A stretch of DNA of 64,000 nucleotides, taken from Ardenticatenaceae bacterium. GTDB taxonomy: Bacteria; Chloroflexota; Anaerolineae; Promineifilales; Promineifilaceae. Every line of letters starts with the position of its first letter. Within the stretch, counting starts at the first letter, position 1. Both the position numbers and the translations under genes were made by a program. Shown here piece after piece: positions 8,801-17,445 of the stretch. The DNA lies in NCBI GenBank assembly GCA_020634455.1, contig JACKBQ010000001.1, forward strand, positions 868,001 to 932,000, read 5' to 3'. The notes below the pieces were generated by a model. The model made no database searches and was not told the origin of the DNA. It saw only the letters and a program-made list of their open reading frames with translations.

Positions 8801-11800
8801 CTTTCGGCAAAAAGTTGGTCTTCGGTGGCCGCATCTGCAATCTGAATTTCTGCGCCGTGGCGCAGCATGTACGTAACGGGGGAATCGGCTGTGGGGTATT
8901 GGTGAAACGGCCGTTCATCCCAAATACCGTACATCGTTGGCGGCAGCACCACCTTGTCCTTTTCCTGATCATACACATGCAGCGTCACTGCATCGCAGCC
9001 CAATGCCTCATGCGTGCCCACCACCACCGAGCGCAACGTCTCTTCCAGCTTGGCCAACGTGCTAAATTTGGCCACAATGCTCGTCACCTGCCGCGCCTTG
9101 CCCAACCGATTCAACAACCGCGCATTCCGCAGCGCCAGCGCTGCGTGGTTAGCAAACGTTCGGGCAATGTCCTGCTCTTCCGGCGAAAAGCTGTGCAGCT
9201 TGTTGTAATTCACATACAGCACCCCCAACCGCTCCTCACCCACGCGCAAGGCAATGCCCTGAAAGCTGCAAACCCCAGTTTCTCGCAGCAAACCATGCGT
9301 AGATTCGCCAATAAAATGGTACTTGGTCACGTCCTCCACATTCTGCACGCCAATCCAGCCCTGCTCCATTGCCGTTTCGGCCGTACCCCCCTTGCTAGGG
9401 CCAGATTTAATATGCTTTTGCCAAACCTGCGGCGAAATACCCGAATGAATCGAATTGTCCAAGTCAAACTGGCGGTGCGCATTGTCATACGACCAAATTA
9501 CGGCCGAATCCGCTTGCAACACCTGCCGCGCTCCCAACACAATCTGCTCCAACACCGCCTGCACATCGGCCGCCACCGCCAAAGACTCCGCCGCTTGCCG
9601 CAAATGCTCCAGCTCCTTCAGGCGGCGCGCATTTTCATAAGCGATGGCCGCCTGGTTCACGTAAAGCTGCAACGCTTCCACCTCAGAAGGCACAAAGCGG
9701 CGTGGTTCCGAGTAATAAACCCACATCACGCCAATGCGCATCCGGTTCACCGACACAGGCAGCCCCACCGCCGCCCGAATGCCGCGCTGGAAAAACGACG
9801 GGTTGGCTCGCTCGCGTTCACGCTCAAAATCTTCCACAATTTGCGGCTTGCCACTTTCCATCACCGCCATCGAGAGACCGTTGGGCCGAATGGCGCTTTC
9901 CACATCCACATCATCAGAGTCAGACACAATGAGATCGGTAATGCTGCCTGCTTCCACATCAATTAGCACCATGCGCGCGCCGCTGGCGTGGGCTGTTTTT
10001 TGCGCCTGGTGCACAATATCGCGCCACACCAGGTCAGGATCAGGCGAAAGCACCAGGGTATTGCTGGCGCTGTAGTAAGAACGCAGACGATTGCGGGAAA
10101 TCTCGGTTTCCACCAAAAGCCGATTTTTCTCGATACCCATCGCCGCCGTGTTGGCAAACGTCAGCAGCCGCTCCTCGTCCTCGCGAGTGATGGGCAGCTT
10201 GGTGAACTTGTTATCGGCCACCAGCAAGCCAATCGCCTGGTCACGCGCCAGCAGCGGCACCACCACCAGCGGCCAGTCCGGCTGAAACAGCTCCACAAAT
10301 GCGGCTGGCAAACGGTCGTATTCGTACTGCGTTACCTGCAAACTTTTTCGCTGCACCATCACCCGCGAAAGCAAATCGTTACCCGCCGATTGTAGCGGCA
10401 CCTTTAGCCGGGCAATTGCCTCGCCCACTGGCGTTGGCTTTATTCCTTCCAAATCCAACAATTCCAGATAGCGGCCAAAATCGAACAATCCTTCGCGGTG
10501 ATCTCGTGCCCAATCCTGATGTGACTTTTGCGCTTCAAAATGGCCAATGCCCATGCTGCCCACCAAATGCTCATTCATGTCATCCAGCAGCAAAATAGCG
10601 GCCCGATTAAAGCCCAGGCCATATCCGGCCGTCACGCCGGTTAGCACCACATGCAAAATCTTTTCCAGCTGCGTGGAAGATTGGATGTAATTGCCAATGC
10701 GGTGCAAAATTTTCAATTGGGAAAAAAGTCGTTGCTCGCGGCCAATTATTTGGGCGGTGTGCAGGGCAATGGCGGCTTGCAGGGCAAATCGTTCCAGCAC
10801 TTCGATGTCGGTGCGGTTGAGCCGGTGGTTTGCCTCCTCATCTACCACAAACAGGACGGCTTCTACCTCCCCGGCGTGGCGCAGGGGGATGGCTGCCATG
10901 GTGGCAAAGTTGTAGTTGCGCCACAGGGAAGCACGATTAGGCCACTGGTCATATTGGTTGGTGTAGCGGGTTTCACCCAGGCGAGCCACCTGACCGATCA
11001 TGCCCTCGGAGTGGGTAAGGATGCTGCCAATGAGTTCGGTTTGCAGGCCGTACACATCGCTGAGAGTTAGCTCAGCCATGTGGGGGCTGTTAATAAACAG
11101 GCCACCCATTTCGCAATTTACCAGCCCGGCGGCCAGCCGGATCACTTCGCGGAGCAACACGGGGGATTCTTTGATGCCGCGAATATTGCGCGAGGTTTCG
11201 TCGAGGCTTTCAAATAGCTGGTTGCGCCGCCGGGTTTGTTCGTACAAGTTGAGGCGGTCTATGAGTACGGCCGTTTGCTTGGCCAGGGCAATCGCTAAAT
11301 TTTGTTTTTCTTCAGTCATGGAAGCGGCGGCTTCCGGGCGAAGTTCACCCAGGTCCATTAGCCCCACCACCCGGTCGCCACTGCGCAGAGGCACCACCAA
11401 CAACGATTGGATCGGCTGTGACAGGTTGAGCTGCTGGGTCCATTTATCCAAAATGCGCTGCCCCTGCCGCCCTTGCCGCCGAATCAGGCTAGCATCCCGG
11501 TCAGTGAGCAGTTCATCTAGCCGGGGCCAGTCGGAAACGGCCGTTTGCAAGCCCACCTTTGCCTCCCAACACCACCCATCATTTGTCGCCTGCAGCGGAT
11601 AAATTGCCTGCGTGTCTAAAATCTGCTGTTCTTCATCCAGCAGAAAAATGCGACAAAAAGAAGCGTCCCAGCGGCGCACCATCATCTGTGCCAAATTTTG
11701 TAGCCCTACCGCCAAATTGTCCGCCTGTGACAGCATATTGCTGGCCGAAACAATCAGATCGAGCCGCCGCTGCGTTTCCGCCACTGTGCGCAAATCCCGA

Positions 11801-13686
11801 AAATAACCCACCACGCCCGTCTTTTCCCCGTCGGCATCGTACTGCCAGGTGGCCGAGAGCAGGATTGGCACAGGCTTGTTGTGTACGTCCAGCAGCACCG
11901 TCTCGTAATCACGCAATTGGCCGTCATCCGCCAAAAGCAGCTTTTCGGTGATGCGGCGCGATTCTTGCGAATCGTAAAAGATGGCGCGTACGGGCATCCC
12001 CAAAACTTGCTGGCGGGTGTAGCCCAGAATGCGCTGGGCCTGGGCGTTGTAAAAGGTAACATTACCGGCCCGATTATTGGTAATGACCCCATCAACGGCC
12101 GTTGCCAGCAGTCGGGCATAATTTGATTTACGCTCGCTAATTTCCGCCACCAGCCGGGCGCTTTCAATCGCCACCACCACCGTCTCTGCCAATAAACGGC
12201 CGATCCACTCATCCTCTTGCGTAAAATGAGCGTGTGGGCCAAAGCTGCCATCCTGCCCCTTTTTATTGTCCAGCCGCAGCAAACCCAACAAAGTTGGCTC
12301 TTCCGCCTCGTTCGGCTGGTGCAGCAGTGGAATGGCCAACATGCCGTAGCATTCCTGCGATTTCATGTAGGGGGTTTCGCGCCCGCGCACAGCCGGATGC
12401 TGCCGCAGCGCCTTGCCATGGGCGTTGAACAACTTCTTTTCATGGGCGATGTGCCCGGTTAGACCTGTGCGGGAACCTGTGCGAATGGCAAATTCACGCC
12501 CCTTCTTGATACCTTTGTCGGTGTACCCGTAGCTGGCCTCGAAGCGCAAATAGCCGGGACGCCGTGCCAGCAAAATGGAGCCTGCTTCCGCCTCTAAAAT
12601 TTCGGTGGCGTGGCGGGCCACTAACTCCAGCAGCGCATCTTGCGAAATGCGGCCAAGCTGGCTCATAATCTGGCTGGCGGCCAACGACAGCTTTTGCAGC
12701 CGGGTCACCTTGGTGCTGTCGCGCAGTTGCAAATCGGCGTTGGCCATGGCAATGGCAGCCTGATCGGCAAAAACGGCGAGCTGCCGGGCATCTTTGGGGG
12801 TAAATTCGCGCCCAACCTCGTCATCTATGTACAGCACGCCCATGATGCGGTCGTGCCATTTCAGACGCAGCAGCACCTCCACCACGGCGTTATCGGGTCG
12901 TTCGGTGGCAAACAAACCTGCCTTGCCCGCAAAATCAGCGTAACGGTCTACGATGAGATATGGCTCGCCAGTGGCAACCAGCTGCCCGGCCATGCCTTCC
13001 CCTTTTTGCAGGGTGACGCCGTTAGCCGTGTGGGCGGTACGGCCGTATTCCACCACCACCGTCAGCTTTTCACAGGTGGGATCATATTCGTAGATGCCGC
13101 CACTTTTGCCGCCCAGCAGGGTCACCGCCTGCTGCAAAATCAGGCATAGCAAATCATCTCGTTCGGCCTGGTTGGTCATGGCGCGCGTGGTTTGGCGCAA
13201 TTTGGAAAGCTGTGATTGGGTGTGGAGCATTTCGCGTCGCCATTCGGCCGTCTCTTGCTGGTTGGTCATCGCCAACTGCTTGAGCTGCCAATATTCGGCG
13301 GCATCTTGCACCGCCAGACCTAGCGCTGGCAGCGCAGGGCAAGCTGGCAACTGCTGCCGAATGCCAATTTTTCGCAGCTGTACGGCCGAAAAGTTGGCGT
13401 CGCTCAATAAAATGATCATTAAATCTGGATACTGCTTGTGGAGGAAGGGCAAAAAGCGCCGCAAGGTCACCACCGGCTTGTTTGGGTTGGTTCCTGGTAG
13501 CGCATGGGGGATGAGCAGCAGTTGGAAACGGCCGTCTGCCTCTGCCAGCGTGGATAACAGATCATCGGTGGTGGGAACGGCCGTGACCCCAAAACCACAC
13601 TGCACTTGCAAATATTGCTCAATCTGGCGGCGGTGCGAGGATTCTTCTGCACCAATTAAAAGGTGAAACGCTGGTTGTTGCCCCAT
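5815..13686 (-). CDS. giant multi-GAF/PAS sensor histidine-kinase-like protein
   Basis: A soluble sensor of about 2,620 residues. After a degenerate receiver-like N-terminus (first 150 residues) come two GAF domains (about 190-530), one PAS domain (about 545-665; the NAQAQRILGYTRQQVLGM region) and ten more GAF domains up to about 2,390. A C-terminal ATPase follows, with N box DNAIEAM, G1 DSGKGIP and G2 GRGLLMV. No canonical HisKA H-box is visible; the only good phosphoacceptor candidate is His in NAWRHSIEG. GAF 9 and GAF 11 share DEATRSELVVPI and are recent duplicates. I chose ATG 13686, which has GAGGG upstream, over the in-frame TTG at 13734. No membrane segments, so it should sense cytoplasmic signals for the downstream regulators. 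Confidence 0.85.
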   Translation of the reverse strand: MGQQPAFHLLIGAEESSHRRQIEQYLQVQCGFGVTAVPTTDDLLSTLAEADGRFQLLLIPHALPGTNPNKPVVTLRRFLPFLHKQYPDLMIILLSDANFSAVQLRKIGIRQQLPACPALPALGLAVQDAAEYWQLKQLAMTNQQETAEWRREMLHTQSQLSKLRQTTRAMTNQAERDDLLCLILQQAVTLLGGKSGGIYEYDPTCEKLTVVVEYGRTAHTANGVTLQKGEGMAGQLVATGEPYLIVDRYADFAGKAGLFATERPDNAVVEVLLRLKWHDRIMGVLYIDDEVGREFTPKDARQLAVFADQAAIAMANADLQLRDSTKVTRLQKLSLAASQIMSQLGRISQDALLELVARHATEILEAEAGSILLARRPGYLRFEASYGYTDKGIKKGREFAIRTGSRTGLTGHIAHEKKLFNAHGKALRQHPAVRGRETPYMKSQECYGMLAIPLLHQPNEAEEPTLLGLLRLDNKKGQDGSFGPHAHFTQEDEWIGRLLAETVVVAIESARLVAEISERKSNYARLLATAVDGVITNNRAGNVTFYNAQAQRILGYTRQQVLGMPVRAIFYDSQESRRITEKLLLADDGQLRDYETVLLDVHNKPVPILLSATWQYDADGEKTGVVGYFRDLRTVAETQRRLDLIVSASNMLSQADNLAVGLQNLAQMMVRRWDASFCRIFLLDEEQQILDTQAIYPLQATNDGWCWEAKVGLQTAVSDWPRLDELLTDRDASLIRRQGRQGQRILDKWTQQLNLSQPIQSLLVVPLRSGDRVVGLMDLGELRPEAAASMTEEKQNLAIALAKQTAVLIDRLNLYEQTRRRNQLFESLDETSRNIRGIKESPVLLREVIRLAAGLVNCEMGGLFINSPHMAELTLSDVYGLQTELIGSILTHSEGMIGQVARLGETRYTNQYDQWPNRASLWRNYNFATMAAIPLRHAGEVEAVLFVVDEEANHRLNRTDIEVLERFALQAAIALHTAQIIGREQRLFSQLKILHRIGNYIQSSTQLEKILHVVLTGVTAGYGLGFNRAAILLLDDMNEHLVGSMGIGHFEAQKSHQDWARDHREGLFDFGRYLELLDLEGIKPTPVGEAIARLKVPLQSAGNDLLSRVMVQRKSLQVTQYEYDRLPAAFVELFQPDWPLVVVPLLARDQAIGLLVADNKFTKLPITREDEERLLTFANTAAMGIEKNRLLVETEISRNRLRSYYSASNTLVLSPDPDLVWRDIVHQAQKTAHASGARMVLIDVEAGSITDLIVSDSDDVDVESAIRPNGLSMAVMESGKPQIVEDFERERERANPSFFQRGIRAAVGLPVSVNRMRIGVMWVYYSEPRRFVPSEVEALQLYVNQAAIAYENARRLKELEHLRQAAESLAVAADVQAVLEQIVLGARQVLQADSAVIWSYDNAHRQFDLDNSIHSGISPQVWQKHIKSGPSKGGTAETAMEQGWIGVQNVEDVTKYHFIGESTHGLLRETGVCSFQGIALRVGEERLGVLYVNYNKLHSFSPEEQDIARTFANHAALALRNARLLNRLGKARQVTSIVAKFSTLAKLEETLRSVVVGTHEALGCDAVTLHVYDQEKDKVVLPPTMYGIWDERPFHQYPTADSPVTYMLRHGAEIQIADAATEDQLFAESNFMAGENVASYVAVRLCVGVATVGVMFIYHRQLRHFTEEELEHIELFANQAAVAIYNGQLFERREQRAAVLRAIYAAGQAVNSTLQLDEVLNHIAEQGWRLVSFPNRQITYASIWLRQGQDAARLVAAYPPEELQHTRRAVGGNVIHRSARQNGQNGILWRVFDSGCSTLVENVQEDPDYLPSHEATRSELVVPIIVEQEVVGVINVEHSEYDAFDEENTRALEALAAQAAIAMQNARLYQKVVRHAELLDAAATVASYANSLLDEEQLLKDIVHIISDSIHVYHVAVFLLDKSREFAVMRSASSVEGEGLIAHHFKLSVNSQSLVGTAVRRGEYLLVSDVQQDDRFWPNPELPETKAELAFPLKVQGEVVGVLDVQCKKVLELADEDVRALQTMANQLANAIQNARLFAQARAQTSALQVLYDAGQAVISSLDIRSTLTAIVQKAWELTEANGRKARFSCILMQNGTQLDFVAAHPPSALAELQKTVQNIPLEQKAKMAPGGITGRAFKTGLPQLVDDVQQDPDYIIYDEATRSELVVPIRVDNEIIGVINIEHPEASAFSQQDQDTLVSLAAQAAIAIRNAEAYREAKILQQLGLDLASTLDLDEILQSILDSAMSLTSTTSGSILFWDAEHQRYFPAYASAGPGQKPALYSTSARVEGGFSRYVIEQRKPFIIYDSLVEENINPMVINKGRRSLIGVPVQAEGRVIAVLHVHSAEPRRFFDHQVTLLQTLANQAGMAIMKAKQYEELKRTKGLVGARTALAWMGMASNAWRHSIEGDAVNIRNLVDDVLPEVTQLVEEGVLPAKVTEDLRLIATRAEKIFNHPITPPLSSEEGAAAISVNELVRERLAQLWQDDKYACLAVPELALCATEQVSVWVSPEWLRLALDLVVDNAIEAMAGCAVQQLRIETAVSNTNLDIIVQDSGKGIPPELVPILFEYTEIREPRRGNLGRGLLMVQAILQTYGGDIRVHASSPSGTQMAMCLPVYEQVVTG

Positions 13687-13877
13687 CTGACCCTCACTCT
13701 GAAGCGCAATCTGAGGCAAAATTGTAAGCTGCAATGCGGATTGACACTTCTTTCTTCAGTCTGCAAAAACTGCCATAGTTGCAGTTTCGCCCATCTACTT
13801 CCAATGGTTTCTTTATACCATAAGATGGGCGCAGAACTCTGTCAGATTTCTGTCAATCAACTGACAGGCTCGAAAAA

Positions 13878-14348
13878 TCAGCGGAATTTTTCGCGGAGGG
13901 CACGTTCCACCTGGCGATCGCTGTCGCGGCGGGCCAGGCTTTGGCGTTTGTCGTGCAATTTTTTACCACGGGCCAGGGCAAATTCCAGTTTGGCACGGCC
14001 GTTTTTCAGGTAGAGACTGGTAGGAACGGCCGTTAGACCCTTCTGTCCCAGGGCATCTAAAATTTTGGCAATCTCGCGGCGGTGCAGCAGCAATTTACGC
14101 GCCCGCGTTGGCTCATGATTTTGGCGATTGCCGTGTTCATACTCGGCAATGTGCGCCTCAACCAACCACAACTCATCGTCTCGCGGCTGCACATAGCTGC
14201 GGGCCAGGCTCACCCGGTTGGCCCGCACAGATTTAATTTCAGTACCCGTCAGCACCAGACCTGCTTCAAAAAATTCTAGCAGTTCATACTCATGACGGGC
14301 GCGTTTGTTAGTGGCAACAATCTTCTTGCCAGCAGGTTTTTGTGTCAT
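13878..14348 (-). CDS. smpB: SsrA-binding protein SmpB
   Basis: The 156-residue length matches the family. It shows the N-terminal IVATNKRARHEYELLEFFEAGLVLTGTEIKSVR block and then the ARSY, AHIAEYEHGN and HDKRQSLARRDSDRQVERALREKF regions of the C-terminal tail. SmpB binds tmRNA and carries it to stalled ribosomes for trans-translation in the cytoplasm. The start has AGAGGAAC before the ATG. It follows the two S41 protease genes after only 12 bases, so it is probably read from their promoter. No tmRNA gene was seen nearby. Confidence 0.95.
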   Translation of the reverse strand: MTQKPAGKKIVATNKRARHEYELLEFFEAGLVLTGTEIKSVRANRVSLARSYVQPRDDELWLVEAHIAEYEHGNRQNHEPTRARKLLLHRREIAKILDALGQKGLTAVPTSLYLKNGRAKLEFALARGKKLHDKRQSLARRDSDRQVERALREKFR

Positions 14349-14360
14349 GTTCCTCTTTGC

Positions 14361-15770
14361 TTATTGGCCATCTTGCAAATATTCAATGGCTCGTGCGAGC
14401 TGAATATCCTCTTCGGCATCAAATTCCATTTCCACGATGATGTCTGGGGTGATACCTTCTTTGGTAATGCTGCTGTTATTGGGTGTGTACCAGCGGGCAA
14501 TGGTTACCCGCAACTCCGAGCCATCGGAAAGTTGGTACACTTGCTGCACAGAGCCTTTACCAAAGGTCACATCGCCAATGATCACAGCACGGCCGTTATC
14601 TTTAATTGCCCCGGCCACGATCTCAGAAGCGCTGGCGCTACCGCCATTCACCAAAACCACCAGCGGCAACTCTTCGCCCAAATCGCCATCATCTGCTCGA
14701 AAAACCTGATCCAGCCCGGCATTGTTACGTTCGTGCAGTACCACGTTATCGGCCAGGAACAAGTCTGCAACGCTGATGGACTGGTTCAAAAAGCCACCAG
14801 GGTTATCGCGCAGGTCAAAAATCACGCTCTCGGCACCCTGATCCAGCAAAGTCTGTAATGCCGCACCTGTCTTCTCCGTGGCCGTTTGGTCAAATGAGGT
14901 CAGCTTGATGTAGGCGATATTGCCTGCCAACATTTCCGACTCCACGGTGGCAATTTCAAAACGCACGCGGGTAATGGTGAACTCCAGCAGTTCCGGCTCA
15001 CCTTCGCGCAAGATAGTGAGCGTCACATCGGTGCCGCGCGGGCCGCGCACCATCAGAATCACTTCGTCAAAAGAGACATTTTCCACTGATAGACCATCTA
15101 CCGCAATCACAATATCGCCGGGAAGCAAACCGGCCAGGTCGGCGGGCTGGTCGGGGATGGGACGCACGATGCGGAACTGACCTTCTTCGGTCTCCTCCAC
15201 ATACGCGCCAATACCTTCTACTGAGCCGCCAGCATCTTCGCGCAGGCGAGCGGCTACGTCGGGGCGAATGAGGCGGGTGTAATCATCGCCTAAGGTTTCC
15301 AGCGACCCTTCGATGGCTGAATACAAAATCTCTTCGTTCACAGGAATCTCGCCATCATACCCATCTTCGACCAATGACCACGCTTCATAAAAAAGACTGA
15401 AATCAATTTCGTCCACATTTTCTACACGAGGCGCATCGGGTTCTGATTCAATTTCTGTACCAGGAAACGCTTCTGGCTGATCATCTGGCTCTACGGCCGT
15501 TTCTTCCGCAACAGGAGCAGCTTCTTCGTCTACCTCTGTGACATCAGCACCTGCCACAACCGGCACTTCGACCTCGCGGGTTACCTCCACTTCACGGGTC
15601 ACTTCCTGCGTCTCGGTGATCTGTTCTGGTTCTGCGGTGGCCCGCCCAATGTAAAACCCGGCAACGGCCGTTGCCACACACAGCAGCAAGCCTGCCACAC
15701 CAACAATAACTAACAGCCCCCGGCTGCTGCCTGAGGGTTGATTGGTTGTAGGACTGTTTTCGTTATTCAT
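14361..15770 (-). CDS. S41-family C-terminal processing peptidase, membrane-anchored (paralogue A)
   Basis: About 469 residues. An N-terminal membrane segment (LLVIVGVAGLLLCVATAVAGFYIG, about 20-45) is followed by a Glu/Val-rich low-complexity stalk (about 55-125), an S41 N-terminal region, a PDZ domain near 200-270 (EGIGAYVEE, GLLPGDIVIAVDG) and the catalytic core. The Ser lies in GGSASASEIVAGA and the Lys in TFGKGSVQ, giving the Ser/Lys dyad. The family trims the C-termini of extracytoplasmic proteins. I chose ATG 15770, with AAGGAAA upstream, over TTG 15773. It follows its paralogue after 10 bases. The stalk is unusually acidic compared with paralogue B. Confidence 0.9.
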   Translation of the reverse strand: MNNENSPTTNQPSGSSRGLLVIVGVAGLLLCVATAVAGFYIGRATAEPEQITETQEVTREVEVTREVEVPVVAGADVTEVDEEAAPVAEETAVEPDDQPEAFPGTEIESEPDAPRVENVDEIDFSLFYEAWSLVEDGYDGEIPVNEEILYSAIEGSLETLGDDYTRLIRPDVAARLREDAGGSVEGIGAYVEETEEGQFRIVRPIPDQPADLAGLLPGDIVIAVDGLSVENVSFDEVILMVRGPRGTDVTLTILREGEPELLEFTITRVRFEIATVESEMLAGNIAYIKLTSFDQTATEKTGAALQTLLDQGAESVIFDLRDNPGGFLNQSISVADLFLADNVVLHERNNAGLDQVFRADDGDLGEELPLVVLVNGGSASASEIVAGAIKDNGRAVIIGDVTFGKGSVQQVYQLSDGSELRVTIARWYTPNNSSITKEGITPDIIVEMEFDAEEDIQLARAIEYLQDGQ

Positions 15771-15780
15771 CAAAATTTCC

Positions 15781-16998
15781 TTATTGCTCCAGTTGAGCCA
15801 ACCGCTGTAGCTCCATCACAGCCTGATTCAAAACGGCGTCACGGCCGTTGTCAATATCTTCCTGAGTCACCGTCACCAATACATCCGGCGTAAGTCCCTG
15901 CTGATCTAGCTGGTGCTTGTCCGGGGTAAACCAGCGCGACGCCGTCACATGCACCGATGAACCATCGCTGAGATCGTACACCAATTGCGCCGAGCCTTTG
16001 CCAAACGTTGGCGTACTGCCCACCAGCAGCGCCCGGCCACGGTCTTGCAGCGCCCCGGCCAAAATCTCAGACGAACTTGCGGTGCCGCCATCCACCAAAA
16101 CCATGATGGGAATGTCGGGAGCCAGCGTTTCTGCGGTGGCTTCGTAGACGCGCTCTTCCTGGCCGCGTGACTGCTGGTACAAAATTGGCCCATCGGTTAA
16201 AAAGTGGTCCGCAACCGCCACGGCCGCATCCAGCAAACCACCCCCGTTACCGCGCAAATCCAAAATAAGCTGGGTGGCTCCTTGAGATTGTAGGTCGAGA
16301 ACGGCCGTTTCTATCTCATGGGCGCTCTCAGCACTAAACCGCGTCAACTGAATATAGCCCACCTGCTCATTCTCGCGCAACAGCCGGTAGCTCACCGACG
16401 GAATCAAAATATCTCCTCGTTCCACTTCGATATCTACGGGTTTTGTTTCATCTGGGTGAATCACCGTCAGCACCACAACTGTGCCCTTGTCACCCCGCAC
16501 CAGATTAGCCACCGCTTCCACCGTCATCTCTGGCGTAATCGGCTCGCCGTCCACCGCCACCAACGCATCGCCAGACAAAATGCCTGCCTCAGCCGCCGGG
16601 TTTCCCGGAATTGGCTCCAAAAATACGGGGCCGCCTTCCTCCGGGCGCGAAACCGTCGCCCCAACCCCACCAAACGTGCCCTGCAATGATTGGCGCTCAA
16701 TCTCACGGTCAATTGGCTCCACGAAAAAGGTGTATGGATCGCCCAGCAAAGCCACAGAACCGCGAATAGCGCCATAGGTTAACTCTTTGGAAGTGGGCAA
16801 CTCGCCAATAAAATTAGCCTGTACGTGTCCCCAAGCCTCCCAAAACAAGGCAAAATCCTGAGCACCCTCGGTAGACACTGTCACTTCACCCCGACGCATT
16901 TCGATAAAATCATTGGTAAAGTAGCCAGCCACGAAGGCGCTCGCCGCTAACAAAATTAACAATACAGAAGCAAAAACATTTTTCACACGTTCAGACAT
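15781..16998 (-). CDS. S41-family C-terminal processing peptidase (paralogue B)
   Basis: A 405-residue protein with an N-terminal membrane anchor (VFASVLLILLAASAFVAGYF, about 9-28) but without the acidic stalk of its neighbour. The PDZ domain lies around 125-205 (GGVGATVSRPE, GILSGDALVAVDG). The catalytic Ser is in GGTASSSEILAGA and the Lys in TFGKGSAQ. Expected to cut extracytoplasmic proteins near their C-termini. It is first in the minus-strand run B, A, smpB with very short gaps, which points to one transcript. Tandem CtpA-type paralogues suggest duplication with divergence of the substrate-recognition parts. Confidence 0.9.
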   Translation of the reverse strand: MSERVKNVFASVLLILLAASAFVAGYFTNDFIEMRRGEVTVSTEGAQDFALFWEAWGHVQANFIGELPTSKELTYGAIRGSVALLGDPYTFFVEPIDREIERQSLQGTFGGVGATVSRPEEGGPVFLEPIPGNPAAEAGILSGDALVAVDGEPITPEMTVEAVANLVRGDKGTVVVLTVIHPDETKPVDIEVERGDILIPSVSYRLLRENEQVGYIQLTRFSAESAHEIETAVLDLQSQGATQLILDLRGNGGGLLDAAVAVADHFLTDGPILYQQSRGQEERVYEATAETLAPDIPIMVLVDGGTASSSEILAGALQDRGRALLVGSTPTFGKGSAQLVYDLSDGSSVHVTASRWFTPDKHQLDQQGLTPDVLVTVTQEDIDNGRDAVLNQAVMELQRLAQLEQ

Positions 16999-17057
16999 AA
17001 GTTTTCTCGGTTGGGCAAAATTCTTGCGGTACTTTCCAGGTGGGTTTTGAATTCAAT

Positions 17058-17172
17058 CCTTTTCAAATAAGAGATGTTTTTTCTTGTGAGGAGTGAAGCA
17101 TCCTCAGATGCGGAACGGGTCTTGCCATAACCGTTCGCATCTGAGGATGCTCACTCCGCCTTATTTGAAAGG
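17058..17172. repeat. 115-base MITE-like nested palindrome
   Basis: The outer arms (CCTTTTCAAATAAG at 17058-17071 and CTTATTTGAAAGG at 17160-17172) enclose an inner inverted repeat of about 22 bases, 17090-17113 against 17137-17158, centred on GCATCCTCAGATGC. There is no coding capacity. It lies in the gap of about 450 bases between the divergent S41 and GH3 genes, which holds no other gene I can support. It could be a non-autonomous mobile element or a long regulatory hairpin. Confidence 0.65.
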
Positions 17173-17445
17173 TATCAGTCTTGAATTATGATTCATTGGC
17201 GACAAAAGTAAACCTGGACGGTCTCGATTTGGGCGTTCATTTAATGAATTCACAGAATCAGAGAAACAACCGGGTGCCTCGCGCAAGATAAACAAAATTT
17301 TAACACAGGTGATAGCTGTCGCAATCTACTGTATAATCTTTCTCGTCGGATCGCCTTTCAGCAACTGGCGCAAAAAAACGGCCGTACAGACTGAATTGAG
17401 CAAAAACGCCGCTTTGCCTCACAGATCTGTCGCAAACAAAAATTA

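Noticed and set aside
8671..9966. Long plus-strand frame of 431 codons opposite the giant kinase gene
   Set aside because: Its product is an Arg/His/Gln-rich sequence with no family features, as expected from the complement of a GC-rich coding strand; the minus-strand GAF domains explain the region.
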